Shown here piece after piece: positions 1-7,670 of a stretch of DNA of 64,000 bases (the stretch's first letter is position 1; every line of letters begins with the position of its first letter). The position numbers and the translations under genes were made by a program. The DNA comes from Chitinophaga hostae (GTDB lineage Bacteria > Bacteroidota > Bacteroidia > Chitinophagales > Chitinophagaceae). The stretch spans positions 62,001 through 126,000 of the forward strand of contig NZ_JAGTXB010000026.1 of assembly GCF_018224885.1 (NCBI RefSeq). Direction: 5' to 3'. The notes under the pieces were generated by a model. It was not told where the DNA came from. It saw nothing but the letters and a program-made list of their open reading frames with translations, and ran no database searches.

Positions 1-250
1 TTACCAGCTTATGGGTTTCCAGGTCTTTCAGCTCCTTCGACAATACCTTCGACGTGATTTTCGGAATGCTGCGCTCAATATCCCGGAAACGCTTATGCCC
101 CCTGGATACCGCAATAATGATAGGGAGTTTCCATTTACCACTGATCACATCAAGGGCATCTCTTACCGGCATAATCACCTTATGGCAGTCTGTATGACTG
201 TTTTCCGTCACCTCTTTCCCGCAGTCGACAGTTAACTCTTCTGTTTTCAT
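1..250 (-). CDS. HxlR-family transcriptional regulator (partial, N-terminal part)
   Basis: This minus-strand reading frame starts at the ATG at 250 and runs off the window at 1, leaving about 83 residues. The peptide contains the HxlR winged-helix signature: a Cys near residue 21 (HTDCHKV), then VISGKWKLPII, RFRDIERSIPKITSKVLSKEL and a start of the wing (DLETHKLV). HxlR proteins are small dimeric DNA-binding regulators, often redox- or electrophile-responsive through the N-terminal Cys. It is divergent from the DsbA-like gene at 355 with about 100 bp between them, and an inverted repeat in that gap is a likely shared operator. The C-terminus is outside the window. Confidence 0.85.
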   Translation of the reverse strand, partial: MKTEELTVDCGKEVTENSHTDCHKVIMPVRDALDVISGKWKLPIIIAVSRGHKRFRDIERSIPKITSKVLSKELKDLETHKLV

Positions 251-263
251 CTGTATGTAGTTG

Positions 264-304
264 GTTACCTATTGTAAAGCGCTTACTTTAAGGTAACTGG
301 TTAC
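264..304. promoter_or_regulatory. Candidate HxlR operator in the divergent intergenic region
   Basis: GTTACCT (264-270) and AGGTAAC (291-297) form a perfect 7-bp inverted repeat centred on the palindrome AAGCGCTT (277-284). Directly beside it GTAAC-TG-GTTAC (293-304) forms a second inverted repeat. A weak promoter-like TAACTTTA lies at 324-331 ahead of the DsbA-like gene, so a protein bound here could block it. Binding by the adjacent HxlR protein is inferred from position and symmetry. Confidence 0.5.
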
Positions 305-354
305 TTTCTGATAGCAAATATATTAACTTTACAGCTTGAACCTAAATAAAAGAT

Positions 355-1062
355 ATGAAAGTAGAAATATGGTCTGATATCATGTGTCCGTTCTGCTACA
401 TTGGTAAACGGCGATTTGAGGCAGCCCTGGAACAGTTCCCGGGAAAAGACAAGATCACAGTAGAATGGAAGAGCTTTCAGCTGAACCCTTCCCTGCAATC
501 GCAACCTGGCAAAGATGTATACGATTACCTGGCCGAAATAAAAGGACAGTCACGCGAGTGGTCCGTTGCTATACACGACCAGATGACCGGCACTGCTAAA
601 GACGCTGGTCTTACTTATAATTTTGACAAAGCAGTCATCGCCAACTCCTTCGATGCGCACCGCCTGATCCAGCTGGCAAAGAAGCATCAACTTGGTGATG
701 CGGCGGAAGAACGCCTTTTTTATGCTTATTTCACAGAAGGCAAAGACGTGAGCAATCATGCAACCCTGCTGGAACTGGGCATTGAAATTGGTTTGGATAA
801 AGCAGAAATAGCAGCCGTATTGGAATCGGAAGAACTGGCAGTAGCCGTTAACAAAGATGTAAACGAAGCGCAGCAACTGGGCATCAGGGGAGTACCGTTT
901 TTTGTACTGGATCGCAAACTCGGCGTATCCGGCGCTCAACCGGTAGACGCATTTTCCCAGGCACTGGAACAGGCTTTTACTGAATGGAAAAAAACACAGC
1001 CGCTGACAGAACTGGAAACAATATCAGGCCCGGTTTGTACACCGGATGGCGCGTGTAATTAA
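355..1062 (+). CDS. DsbA family oxidoreductase, FrnE-like
   Basis: A 235-residue protein of the DsbA/FrnE (thioredoxin-fold with helical insertion) family. The active site is the C-P-F-C motif at residues 11-14, immediately after the first beta strand (VEIWSDIMCPFCYIGKRRF), and a cis-proline loop is visible as GVPFF near residue 180. There is no signal peptide, so it should act in the cytoplasm as a dithiol-disulfide oxidoreductase or isomerase, or as a glutathione S-transferase kappa-like enzyme. It is divergent from an HxlR regulator, an arrangement common for thiol- or electrophile-stress genes. The substrate cannot be told from sequence. Confidence 0.88.
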   Translation: MKVEIWSDIMCPFCYIGKRRFEAALEQFPGKDKITVEWKSFQLNPSLQSQPGKDVYDYLAEIKGQSREWSVAIHDQMTGTAKDAGLTYNFDKAVIANSFDAHRLIQLAKKHQLGDAAEERLFYAYFTEGKDVSNHATLLELGIEIGLDKAEIAAVLESEELAVAVNKDVNEAQQLGIRGVPFFVLDRKLGVSGAQPVDAFSQALEQAFTEWKKTQPLTELETISGPVCTPDGACN

Positions 1063-1100
1063 ATTTTTCTCTCTTACCTTTACGCCACAAATATCCATTT

Positions 1101-2063
1101 ATGGCGCTTCTGAAGAGAATCAACCCTTTTTCCAGACCAAACAACGACACCGGCTTTGGCACGAATGCCAATGGCTATGGTGGCCGCTTTATTAACCGTG
1201 ACGGAAGCTATAATATACGTCGGGAAGGACGTTCCTTTATGCACCGTTTTAATATTTATCATGCCCTGTTGAACGTGCCCGCCTGGCAGTTTGCGGTGGT
1301 CATCCTGCTTTTTTATTTTTCTATCAACTTGTTGTACTCGGGTATTTACTGGTGGTTGGGCGCGGATCAGTTCCAGGGTATCATTGGTAAAACTGCCTGG
1401 GAGCGGTTCAAAGAAATCTATTTCTTTAGCACGGAAACCTTTACTACTGTAGGATACGGGCGGGTAAACCCGGTTGGCGACGGTGTTAACGTGGTAGCCG
1501 CGGTGGAAGCGATGACAGGTTTTCTTTCCTTTGCGGTTGCCACAGGTCTTATCTACGGCCGGTTTTCCAAACCACGGGCACACCTGCTGTTCAGCGATGA
1601 TGCACTTGTTGCACCCTACCAGGATAAGTCAGCGCTGATGTTCCGCTTTGCCTCGTACAAAGAAAATCAAACCCTTAACAATGTGGAAGTGCAGGTAACA
1701 CTGGGCCTTCAGGTACAGGAAAATGGCAATGCCGTCTATAAATTTTATACCCTGCCACTCGAAAGGAAAATGGTGGACAGCCTGGCAATGAACTGGACAG
1801 TAGTACATCCTATTGATGAAGACAGCCCCCTGCTCGGGTTTACGGCGCAGGATATGGAAACTGCCGATGTGGAATTGTATGTAACTGTAAGAGGATTTAA
1901 TGATGTATATGCCAATACGGTGATCCAGCGAACATCTTATACCTACCAGGAAATTTTATTCAACCGGAAATTTGTACCCATGTATCGTGAAAGCGATAAC
2001 GGGAAAACAACAGTGCTGGAGCTGCATCACCTAAGTAAAACAAAGGAAGCAGAATTGCGGTAA
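1101..2063 (+). CDS. Inward-rectifier potassium channel, KirBac type
   Basis: A 320-residue KirBac-like channel. The selectivity filter TVGYG is at residues 116-120, between TM1 (about 60-85) and TM2 (about 129-153). TM2 is followed by the Kir hallmark FAVATGLIYGRFSKPRAHLLFS. The rest (about 160-310) is the cytoplasmic immunoglobulin-like Kir domain. The first 40 residues are Gly/Asn-rich and probably cytosolic. The protein should form a tetrameric K+ channel in the inner membrane. Its stop codon begins a family-B repeat half (TAAGCAGAAGGC). It faces the symporter gene at 2334. Confidence 0.9.
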   Translation: MALLKRINPFSRPNNDTGFGTNANGYGGRFINRDGSYNIRREGRSFMHRFNIYHALLNVPAWQFAVVILLFYFSINLLYSGIYWWLGADQFQGIIGKTAWERFKEIYFFSTETFTTVGYGRVNPVGDGVNVVAAVEAMTGFLSFAVATGLIYGRFSKPRAHLLFSDDALVAPYQDKSALMFRFASYKENQTLNNVEVQVTLGLQVQENGNAVYKFYTLPLERKMVDSLAMNWTVVHPIDEDSPLLGFTAQDMETADVELYVTVRGFNDVYANTVIQRTSYTYQEILFNRKFVPMYRESDNGKTTVLELHHLSKTKEAELR

Positions 2064-2110
2064 GCAGAAGGCAGAAAGCAAAAAGCAAAAAGCTATTGGG
2101 GCGATTGAAT

Positions 2111-2334
2111 AAAGCGGAGGGGAACGCCTTCGGCGTTTGTCTTTGGGCAGGATTAGTATGATTATAATGATTATGCTGATTTTAGCTTTATCTGATCTAT
2201 GTCTTTATCCTGTTGGTAAACACATTTGAAGAAGAAGTAAGCTTCTTTCAAAAAAAGAAATAAAATCAGTACAATCATTATAATCATACTAATCCTGCCC
2301 AAAGACAAACGCCGAAGGCGTTCCCCTCCGCTTT
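2111..2334. repeat. Long intergenic inverted repeat, family A copy 1
   Basis: The arms are 2111-2183 and 2262-2334, complementary at 71 of 73 positions. Each arm begins with AAAGCGGAGGGGAACGCC and contains the small hairpin AACGCC-TTC-GGCGTT. The 78-bp centre holds a minor hairpin (GAAG...CTTC). Outside it, TAAGCAGAAGGC (2062-2073) pairs with GCCTTCTGCTTA (2338-2349), so the structure reaches into the ends of both convergent genes. The copy at 16779-17000 is nearly identical, including the centre. It may work as a bidirectional terminator or be a dispersed palindromic element. Confidence 0.85.
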
Positions 2335-3782
2335 TAAGCCTTCTGCTTATCGGAAATCAGTAATAAACCAATAAAGGTGAACAGGCCGTTAATGATCAGC
2401 AATTCCAAACCTATCTGGAAGCTGCCGAAAAGGGATTTTTGATAAATATCCACCACCAGGCAAAGCAATGGAGCTGCCACACAAACCACCGGCACCAGCG
2501 CATCCTTTACCTTTCGTTTTGTTAAAATACCAAAGGCAAATAACCCCAGCAAAGGACCATACGTATAGGTGGCTATCTTCAGGATAACACCTATCATACT
2601 CGGGTTATTCACCCACTCAAAAACCATTACAAACAGCAGGAATATAAATGCCATCAGGAGATGTATACGCTGACGATATTTCTTTTTCTGCACTTCTGTC
2701 CAGTCGGTTCTCTTTTGCATATCAAGGATATCAATGCAGAGGGAAGAGGTGAGCGCGGTCATAGCCCCATCGGCACTGGGGAACAATGCAGAGATCAACG
2801 CAATGATAAAGATCACGGAAATCACCGGCGGCATATGTTTCAGTGCCAGTTCGGGGAACAGTTTGTCGCCGGTAGCCGTCACCTGCTGTTGCGCGCCATA
2901 TAAGTGAAGCAGGCCTCCCAGGAAGAGGAAAAATCCAATTACAATCACCATAATAAAGGCCAGCGTAACCATATTCTTTTTGGAATCCTTTAAAGTTTTT
3001 ACAGAGATATTTTTCTGCATCATCTCCTGATCCAGGCCGGTCATGGTGATGGTGATGAAGGCCCCCGCGAAGATCTGTTTTAAAAAGAATAGTTTGTCGT
3101 TCGGGTCTGTATTAAAAATAGTGGTAAGTCCCCGTTCGTGCATCGCCGTAAAACTTTCGCCAAGGGTCAGGTGCATGGTATGCAATATAAATCCAACACA
3201 GATCACCAGTCCTGCCAGCATACAGCTTGTTTGCAAAGTATCGGTATACACAATGGTTTTAACGCCGCCCTCATAAGTATACAGCAATATCATAAAAAGA
3301 ATAATGAGGGTGGTAAGCCAGAAAGGTACCCCGAAACTGGAGAGGATAGCATCCTGTAATATTCTTACCACCAGGTATAACCTGGCGGTGGCGCCAAGTG
3401 TGCGGGAAAGAATAAAGAACGAGGCGCCTGTTTTATAAGAACTTTTTCCAAAGCGGCTGTCGAGATAATTATAGATAGAAGTAAGGTGAAGCCGGTAATA
3501 CAGTGGTATCAGCACATAAGCGATGGTGATATACCCGATAAAATAACCCAGGGTGATCTGCATGTAAGAGAAGGCATCCTTTCCTACGGCGCCGGGAACG
3601 CTTACAAATGTAACGCCGCTGAGGGAAGTGCCTATCATACCAAAGGCCACCAGCATCCAGTTACTGTTACGATTGCCAATAAAAAAAGAGTCATTGTTGG
3701 AATTACGACCCGTATACCATGCTACTACCAATAATATGATAAAGTAGGCAACAACGAAGGAGAATAATAAACCTGACGACAT
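2334..3782 (-). CDS. Sodium:solute symporter (SSS family)
   Basis: A 482-residue polytopic inner-membrane protein with about 13 hydrophobic segments. Its N-terminus (VAWYTGRNSNNDSFFIGNRNSNW, broken here by recognition only) and the GTSLSGVTFVSVPG segment are typical of the SSS family (SLC5-like Na+-coupled carriers). The segment FPSADGAMTALTSS also fits the conserved sodium-site helix. The substrate is unknown; Bacteroidota use such carriers for sugars, sialic acid and other solutes. The last residues KQKA and the stop are encoded by the outer arm of the inverted repeat. A perfect palindrome ATCAAATTTGAT lies just upstream of the start at 3785-3796. Confidence 0.88.
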   Translation of the reverse strand: MSSGLLFSFVVAYFIILLVVAWYTGRNSNNDSFFIGNRNSNWMLVAFGMIGTSLSGVTFVSVPGAVGKDAFSYMQITLGYFIGYITIAYVLIPLYYRLHLTSIYNYLDSRFGKSSYKTGASFFILSRTLGATARLYLVVRILQDAILSSFGVPFWLTTLIILFMILLYTYEGGVKTIVYTDTLQTSCMLAGLVICVGFILHTMHLTLGESFTAMHERGLTTIFNTDPNDKLFFLKQIFAGAFITITMTGLDQEMMQKNISVKTLKDSKKNMVTLAFIMVIVIGFFLFLGGLLHLYGAQQQVTATGDKLFPELALKHMPPVISVIFIIALISALFPSADGAMTALTSSLCIDILDMQKRTDWTEVQKKKYRQRIHLLMAFIFLLFVMVFEWVNNPSMIGVILKIATYTYGPLLGLFAFGILTKRKVKDALVPVVCVAAPLLCLVVDIYQKSLFGSFQIGLELLIINGLFTFIGLLLISDKQKA

Positions 3783-3892
3783 AAATCAAATTTGATCAAT
3801 ATACTACTTTACATTTAAGGAGCAAAGCAGCAAAGAGGCAAAGATAACGATCTTCCGGTCTTTGCGGCGATGGGAAATAACGGCTTCATTTA

Positions 3893-3936
3893 TTGACGTG
3901 GATCAATTTTTACGGAACATGTTAACATGATCTTTG
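3893..3936 (+). promoter_or_regulatory. FNR/CRP-like box and promoter region before the MFS-Crp operon
   Basis: TTGAC-GTGG-ATCAA (3893-3906) differs at one position from the FNR-type half-site pair TTGAT-N4-ATCAA. The perfect palindrome CATGTTAACATG follows at 3918-3929. The sequence GATCTTTG (3929-3936) differs at one position from the Bacteroidota -7 element TAnnTTTG. The second gene of this operon encodes a Crp/Fnr protein, so autoregulation is a reasonable inference. Confidence 0.45.
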
Positions 3937-3955
3937 CGCCATCAAAATAAATGAT

Positions 3956-5374
3956 ATGTCTGTTTTAACAATGAAAGCTCCGCCGGCGGCGGAACCGCCG
4001 CAACGGCGAACCTGGGCTGTAAAGGCTGCAGTGATCGGCATCTCCCTGATCCTTTTTATGGTAAACCTGGATACAAGTATTGTAATAGTAGGATTGCCGG
4101 TACTGATGAAAGCCCTGCAGGCTTCTTTTGCTGCAGCCCAGTGGGTGGTATTGAGTTATATGCTATTGCTCACGGCACTGATTGCAGGCGCCGGCCGGCT
4201 GGGGGATATCTTTGGAAAAAAGAAATTATACCTCCTGGGCATCGCCCTGTTTACGCTGGCATCCCTGGGTTGCGGCATCGCGCCAGGTATTGGCACACTG
4301 ATCGCATGCCGTGCCCTGCAAGGGATAGGCGCCGCCTTTTGTTTATCGCTCAGCTTCGCCCTGGCGGGCGACCTGGTGCCCAAAGCCCATCTGGGCCGCA
4401 CCATGGGCTGGCTTACGATGATGGTGCCTTTGGGTATTGCTTCGGGGCCTACCTGTGGCGGCATCCTGGTATCTACACTCGGGTGGCAGTCGATGTTCCT
4501 GGTGAATATTCCCATTGGGATACTGGCCTATGGCCTGGTGCGCAAATATGTACCGGTAACAGCCAAAGGAAACCCGCAGCAAACCGACTGGACGGGTATG
4601 ATCCTGCTCGCCGCAGTATTGGTTTGCTACTGCTTAGGCATGACCTTTATGGAGGATCAGGGGCTGTGGAGCCAGCCGGTGTTGCTGCTGCTGGCCGGTT
4701 TTACCGGTGGACTGGTACTGTTTGTCCGTTATGAAAAACGGGTGAAGCAACCGTTCCTGGATATGCGGTTGTTCCGCAATCCGTTGCTGAGTGCCAGTTT
4801 GATCGCTGCTTTGCTGGTATACACCGTAATCATGGCCACCGTAGTATTATTGCCTTTTTATCTCACCAACGAAGGGCACTATACGCCGCTGGAAACGGGG
4901 TTGCTGATGTCTTTTGGTCCGTTGGTAACCGCCGTGCTCAGCGTATTTGCCGGCAAGGCAGCGGATCGCTTTCATGCACGTAAAGTGATGCTGGCCGGCG
5001 TACTGGTGATGGTGGCCGGCTGTGTGGCTATGAGTACGCTGTCGCCGGACCAGGGGATCATCGGTTTCTTATGGCGTATTGGTTTGATCCAGGTGGGACT
5101 AACCTTCTTTCAAACACCCAACAATACCGCTGTGATGGAGCTGGCCGCACCGGAACAACGCGGCCTGATGAGTGGATTACTATCTTTGTCACGCACCACC
5201 GGTCATATAACGGGAACGGCTGTACTGGGAGCCATATTCGCATTACTCATCAGACAGGACTCCGTTACACATGCTATATCTGTGATATTCCTGGTGGCCA
5301 CCATCCTGACAGGAGTAGCCGCATTATTAATATATTTGGTGCTGAAACAGCAGGGACGCCGAAATAACGCATAA
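3956..5374 (+). CDS. MFS transporter, DHA2 (EmrB/QacA-like) drug exporter
   Basis: A 472-residue major-facilitator protein with about 14 hydrophobic segments. It has the DHA2 motifs: LDTSIVIVGLPVL in TM1 (motif D-like), GRLGDIFGKKKLYLLG after TM2 (motif A), and a motif-C-like GPTCGGILVSTLGW in TM5. The family exports toxic compounds by proton antiport across the inner membrane. The gene for a Crp/Fnr regulator starts two bases after its stop, so the two are co-transcribed and the exporter is probably under that regulator. The N-terminus carries a Pro/Ala-rich stretch. The substrate is not predictable. Confidence 0.88.
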   Translation: MSVLTMKAPPAAEPPQRRTWAVKAAVIGISLILFMVNLDTSIVIVGLPVLMKALQASFAAAQWVVLSYMLLLTALIAGAGRLGDIFGKKKLYLLGIALFTLASLGCGIAPGIGTLIACRALQGIGAAFCLSLSFALAGDLVPKAHLGRTMGWLTMMVPLGIASGPTCGGILVSTLGWQSMFLVNIPIGILAYGLVRKYVPVTAKGNPQQTDWTGMILLAAVLVCYCLGMTFMEDQGLWSQPVLLLLAGFTGGLVLFVRYEKRVKQPFLDMRLFRNPLLSASLIAALLVYTVIMATVVLLPFYLTNEGHYTPLETGLLMSFGPLVTAVLSVFAGKAADRFHARKVMLAGVLVMVAGCVAMSTLSPDQGIIGFLWRIGLIQVGLTFFQTPNNTAVMELAAPEQRGLMSGLLSLSRTTGHITGTAVLGAIFALLIRQDSVTHAISVIFLVATILTGVAALLIYLVLKQQGRRNNA

Positions 5375-5376
5375 GC

Positions 5377-5946
5377 ATGTACGATCAGCTAACTACTTTT
5401 ATTCTCAGCAAAATAAATGTAACGGATGCGCAACTGAGCGCGATACTATCTCATTTCAAATCCTTGAAAACCACGCGCCACCAGCTGTTACTGACGGAAG
5501 GAGAGCTGTCTAAGAATATCTTCTTTGTGAGCAGCGGATGTGTAAGGGTTTATTTTATAGATGAAAACGGACAGGAAGCTACCCGGTACCTGGCTTTTGA
5601 GAATAATTTTGTGAGTGGACTTATGAGTTTTATTTCCCAGCGCCCCTCTCATGAATTTATCCAGGCGGTAATGCCCTCCCAGTTGCTCGCTATTTCCCGC
5701 AACGATTTCTATTACCTGCTGGATACCATCCCGGCCTGGGAAAAGTTTTACCGGCACTACCTGGAAAACGCCTACGTAGTCAATACCAGCCGGTTGATGA
5801 GCTTTATCACCCAAACCGCGGGAGAAAGATACCGGCAACTGCTCCTCGAAGCGCCGCATATCGTACAACGGCTTCCGAATAAACTGGTGGCTTCCTATCT
5901 TAATATTTCCCAGGAAACACTGAGCCGCCTCAAATCAAAACGGTAA
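5377..5946 (+). CDS. Crp/Fnr family transcriptional regulator
   Basis: A 189-residue protein with an N-terminal cyclic-nucleotide-binding-type beta barrel (about residues 5-115; LLTEGELSKNIFFVSSGCVRVYF is the typical strand-turn pattern) and a C-terminal winged helix (NKLVASYLNISQETLSRLKSK). It lacks the FNR cysteine cluster, and the cNMP-contact residues are not obvious, so the ligand is unknown. Small Bacteroidota regulators of this type often sit beside exporters. It starts 2 nt after the MFS gene, and an FNR-like box precedes the operon. Confidence 0.88.
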   Translation: MYDQLTTFILSKINVTDAQLSAILSHFKSLKTTRHQLLLTEGELSKNIFFVSSGCVRVYFIDENGQEATRYLAFENNFVSGLMSFISQRPSHEFIQAVMPSQLLAISRNDFYYLLDTIPAWEKFYRHYLENAYVVNTSRLMSFITQTAGERYRQLLLEAPHIVQRLPNKLVASYLNISQETLSRLKSKR

Positions 5947-6009
5947 CAATCCCCGCAAAATCCGGCAGATTGCCGGCCTGACAGGCGTAAAACAGCTGTA
6001 AATAAATGC

Positions 6010-6061
6010 TTGACTTTGGCAAATAATAAATTTGCTTTTGTCAAGTATTTATTTATTTTTG
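6010..6061 (+). promoter_or_regulatory. Bacteroidota promoter overlapped by a double MarR-type operator
   Basis: TTTG (6031-6034), a 19-nt spacer and TATTTTTG (6054-6061) match the Bacteroidota promoter consensus exactly. Two TTG-N7-CAA boxes, TTGACTTTGGCAA (6010-6022) and TTGCTTTTGTCAA (6032-6044), lie 22 bp apart, about two helical turns, and together make a larger inverted repeat with outer arms CTTGAC/GTCAAG. The second box covers the -33 element. Binding by the MarR domain encoded at 6081 would explain autorepression. Confidence 0.65.
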
Positions 6062-6080
6062 TACTGAAAAACAGTCACCT

Positions 6081-7013
6081 ATGTCCAATGAATCCCAGGT
6101 AGTCAGTGATATCCGTAGTTTTAACCGCTTTTATACGGGGATGATTGGTTTACTAAACCAGCATATCCTCGATAGTAATTTGTCGCTCTCGGAAGTGAGG
6201 GTGTTATATGAAATCGGGCAGCTGGGAAAATGTACCGCCGGACAGCTCATCAGTATCCTGAAGATCGATGGCGGCTATCTCAGCCGCATGTTAAAGAAAT
6301 TTGAGAAAAACGGCTGGCTGACCAGGCAACAGTCTACCGCCGACGGACGTACGTTTTTTTTACACCTCAGCGCCTCCGGGAAAAAAATGCTCGCAGGACT
6401 GGAAGAAAAATCCACCGGGGAAATACGGACCCTAACGGCTCCCTTGTCGGAGAAACAGCAGCTGCAGGTAGCGGGCGCCATGAAAACCATACAACAGGTA
6501 TTATCAGCAGGAGAGGGAGCGCCGGTTTCGGATATTCATATCCGTTATAACCTGCTTCCGGGAGATGTAGGCTATCTTATTTATTTACATGGACAGTTGT
6601 ATGCCCGCGAATCGGGTTACAACCTTGAATTTGAAGCTTATGTATGTAAAACGTTCTATGAATTTCTGCCCACCTATAATCCCGCCAAGGATCGTATGTT
6701 CCTGGCCATAGCCGACAACCAGATAGTGGGTTCCGTAGCCATTCTCGGCTCTTCCCGGCACCTGGCCCAGCTTCGCTGGTTCCTGATACATCCGGATTAC
6801 CGGGGCAGGGGGCTGGGGAAAAAATTACTGGAAGAAGCGCTCCTCTTTTGCAGGGAGAAAGACTACCAGAAAGTATACCTGATGACGACCAGTATGCAGG
6901 AAACAGCTATCGCCCTTTATAAGAAAGCAGGTTTCCGTAAAACGGGAGAGAAACACCTGCAGCTCTGGGGACAACAGCTGTACGAGCAACGTTATGATAT
7001 GGACCTGTTCTAG
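6081..7013 (+). CDS. Bifunctional MarR-type regulator / GNAT N-acetyltransferase
   Basis: A 310-residue fusion. Residues 1-145 are a MarR winged helix (LSEVRVLYEIGQLGKCTAGQL, then GGYLSRMLKKFEKNGWLTR and the wing ADGRTFFLHLSASGKK). Residues about 150-310 are a GNAT acetyltransferase with the acetyl-CoA motif YRGRGLGKKLLEEAL and the C-terminal strand AIALYKKAGFRKTGE. This MarR-GNAT architecture is a known family. The acetylated substrate is unknown, though such fusions may sense or detoxify an amine. The start at 6081 lies about 20 nt after the promoter -7 element, and the promoter carries two MarR-type boxes. Confidence 0.9.
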   Translation: MSNESQVVSDIRSFNRFYTGMIGLLNQHILDSNLSLSEVRVLYEIGQLGKCTAGQLISILKIDGGYLSRMLKKFEKNGWLTRQQSTADGRTFFLHLSASGKKMLAGLEEKSTGEIRTLTAPLSEKQQLQVAGAMKTIQQVLSAGEGAPVSDIHIRYNLLPGDVGYLIYLHGQLYARESGYNLEFEAYVCKTFYEFLPTYNPAKDRMFLAIADNQIVGSVAILGSSRHLAQLRWFLIHPDYRGRGLGKKLLEEALLFCREKDYQKVYLMTTSMQETAIALYKKAGFRKTGEKHLQLWGQQLYEQRYDMDLF

Positions 7014-7471
7014 GCGTATTTATGCAGTAATACAATCTGCCCCAGGTGGTAGGCGTCGTGCTCTGCAAGCCCCTGCAGGTAATAAATAGCTTTGTGTTCA
7101 GTGCCCGGAAAAGCATCAAATAATTCCTTCTCCGGAAATTTGCGGATCGACTCCGCCATTTGCGCAAAAGAATGCAATAACCGGTGCCTGGTGGCCTGCC
7201 AGTTTTCTTCCCCGTGGTTTTCAGGCATGTAAAAGTCCGGTAAGTCCCCGTCCTGTTCCGGCGCCTCATTATGCATAAATCGTTGTGCACGTTGATGCCA
7301 GAATATAACGTGGTTCACAATTTCCCAGATGTTGTTGGACTCCCCAAATGCCTTCGTGGCCTGCTTTGCATCTATGCGGGAAAGATGTTCCATAAAGGTG
7401 ACGTCTATCCACGGCTGGCCATTATAAAGGTTCTCCAATGACGTAGCTAAGTGTTCCGTTAATAATGACAT
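7010..7471 (-). CDS. DinB family protein (four-helix metal-binding)
   Basis: A 153-residue protein of the DinB/YfiT superfamily. The three expected metal-ligand histidines are visible in NHVIFWH (about residue 51) and EHDAYHLGQI (about 137-146). Members include thiol-dependent transferases such as bacillithiol or mycothiol S-transferases and damage-inducible proteins of unknown activity; nothing here tells which. It is convergent with the MarR-GNAT gene and overlaps its stop codon by 4 bp (7010-7013). Confidence 0.85.
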   Translation of the reverse strand: MSLLTEHLATSLENLYNGQPWIDVTFMEHLSRIDAKQATKAFGESNNIWEIVNHVIFWHQRAQRFMHNEAPEQDGDLPDFYMPENHGEENWQATRHRLLHSFAQMAESIRKFPEKELFDAFPGTEHKAIYYLQGLAEHDAYHLGQIVLLHKYA

Positions 7472-7670
7472 ACAAGATGATTTTTATTTTTTAAAAGATA
7501 TCCGTATCTCTTTTAAATAGGTATTTACATAACCGGCACGCATCTGTATAAATAAGAAGTATAACCCCGTTAATCATAATAATCGTCTAATAGTGGGGAA
7601 CCACGAAGCCCGGTAGCCGTAATTTACTGAATTCTTTCCCTTATTTTTAAAGAATATAAAAACCATCGTT

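Noticed and set aside
2111..2334. Insertion sequence or MITE with target-site duplication
   Set aside because: I looked for short direct repeats flanking the arms and for a transposase frame; neither is evident, so the element is reported only as an inverted repeat.
7472..7670. tRNA or small RNA in the gap between the DinB and carboxylase genes
   Set aside because: Only a weak A+T-rich hairpin (AAAAGATA...TATCTCTTTT) is present, with no cloverleaf and no clear promoter pair.
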